A DNA stretch of 6,132 nt from Halovenus sp. (GTDB taxonomy: Archaea > Halobacteriota > Halobacteria > Halobacteriales > Haloarculaceae), in the NCBI GenBank assembly GCA_028275145.1, contig JAQCNG010000114.1:1-6132 (forward strand), read 5' to 3'. Under the pieces are notes generated by a model that saw only the letters and a list, made by a program, of their open reading frames with translations, searched no databases and was not told the DNA's origin. The position numbers and the translations under genes are program-made. Shown in pieces: positions 5,803 to 6,132 of the stretch (position 1 is its first letter; the number at the start of each line of letters is the position of its first letter).

Positions 5803-5823
5803 TTCGGCACCCCGGGTGCCGAA
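5803..5823. other. Perfect 9-base-pair inverted repeat after the GLUG gene
   Basis: TTCGGCACC at 5803-5811 and GGTGCCGAA at 5815-5823 are exact reverse complements around the three bases CCG; the outer bases C5812 and G5814 also match, so the symmetry centre is C5813. It lies 28 bases after the TGA of the GLUG gene and 102 bases before the next start codon. There is no T-run after it, so it is not a classical terminator. It could shape the 3' end of the mRNA or serve as a binding site for a dimeric regulator. Confidence 0.6.
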
Positions 5824-5884
5824 TCGTTCCACGAAGTTACAGCAGACAGTGTGAGAACACGGGCCAGCCCTGCTCGCCGCCGGG

Positions 5885-5895
5885 GTGGTCACCAC
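5885..5895. promoter_or_regulatory. Palindrome abutting the promoter of the luciferase-like gene
   Basis: GTGGT-C-ACCAC is a perfect 11-base palindrome ending two bases before the TTAAAT box A at 5898-5903. It covers roughly -41 to -31 relative to the predicted start, where the TFB-recognition element and many archaeal regulator sites lie. A role as operator is inferred from position and symmetry only. Confidence 0.3.
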
Positions 5896-5904
5896 TGTTA
5901 AATC
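5896..5904 (+). promoter_or_regulatory. Box A promoter of the luciferase-like gene
   Basis: TGTTAAATC (core TTAAAT at 5898-5903) is the best TATA-like sequence of the spacer and is centred 25-26 bases before the ATG at 5926. The spacing predicts a leaderless transcript starting at or next to that ATG. Confidence 0.6.
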
Positions 5905-5925
5905 TGGGCCAGTCGAATCCCGGGT

Positions 5926-6132
5926 ATGCAACTCGGAACCGGCCTGTTCACGTGTCAGAGGCGTCCGGACGACGAGCGCACGACGAGCGAGATCTACGAC
6001 GAGATGCTGACGCTCGGGCGGGAGATCGACGATGCGGGACTCGACAGCGCCTGGGTCTCCGAGCATCACTTTCTGGCAGACGAGTATCTCTCGGGTGTGG
6101 TGCCGGCGCTGGGCGCGCTGGCGGCGGTCACC
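5926..6132 (+). CDS. Luciferase-like (LLM class) flavin/F420-dependent monooxygenase, N-terminal part
   Basis: The first 69 codons of a gene that continues past the window are open in frame. The start MQLGTGLFT, the helix EIYDEMLTLGREIDDAGLDS (residues 22-41) and WVSEHHF (43-49) match the first beta-alpha-beta unit of the bacterial luciferase-like TIM barrel; the 'W..EHHF' signature is characteristic. Members are FMN-dependent monooxygenases or F420-dependent dehydrogenases, and the visible part does not decide between them. No signal peptide is seen, so it is probably cytoplasmic. The ATG at 5926 is supported by promoter spacing and by the protein fold starting immediately. About four fifths of a normal-length member should lie beyond the window. 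Confidence 0.85.
   Translation, partial: MQLGTGLFTCQRRPDDERTTSEIYDEMLTLGREIDDAGLDSAWVSEHHFLADEYLSGVVPALGALAAVT

Noticed and set aside
5803..5823. Classical intrinsic terminator
   Set aside because: The hairpin is perfect but no T-run follows, and archaeal termination depends mainly on T-rich stretches.

Overview
The window looks haloarchaeal. It is GC-rich throughout, its predicted proteins are rich in Asp and Glu, and most genes have a T/A-rich box A about 25-30 bases before the start codon, as leaderless haloarchaeal transcripts do. One secreted protein has a twin-arginine signal peptide, and the first gene belongs to the archaeal/eukaryotic KEOPS complex. All genes that can be supported are on the + strand. 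I saw no RNA gene, CRISPR array, insertion sequence or integrase.

Layout. Positions 1-45 hold the last 14 codons of an upstream gene, ending in a peptide that resembles a PCNA-interacting box; haloarchaeal synteny suggests the helicase Hel308. It overlaps the KEOPS subunit Cgi121 (45-533) by one base, with a Shine-Dalgarno sequence inside the upstream gene's last codons. A small PPOX-class, probably F420-dependent, oxidoreductase follows (602-1006). After about 225 bases of non-coding DNA comes an extended short-chain dehydrogenase/epimerase (1233-2189). Next is an M24 'pita-bread' peptidase-like protein (2302-3567), in which one metal-binding Asp appears to be Cys and a catalytic His appears to be Tyr. 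Then comes a 707-residue Tat-exported protein made of two GLUG-repeat modules and a C-terminal dockerin-like calcium-binding domain (3651-5774). A 151-base spacer with a perfect hairpin and a promoter-proximal palindrome separates this from the start of a luciferase-like monooxygenase that runs off the window (5926-6132).

How the genes relate. Only the first two are clearly co-transcribed and translationally coupled. The others each have their own promoter-like box, so the window reads as separate monocistronic units rather than one pathway. The PPOX and luciferase-like genes both belong to superfamilies that often use F420 or flavin. The epimerase and the M24 protein could act in one small-molecule pathway, but nothing in the sequence proves it. 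I found no clear new multi-gene system. The most unusual items are the altered active site of the M24 protein, the duplicated GLUG module with a half-degenerate dockerin, and the two palindromes before the last gene.
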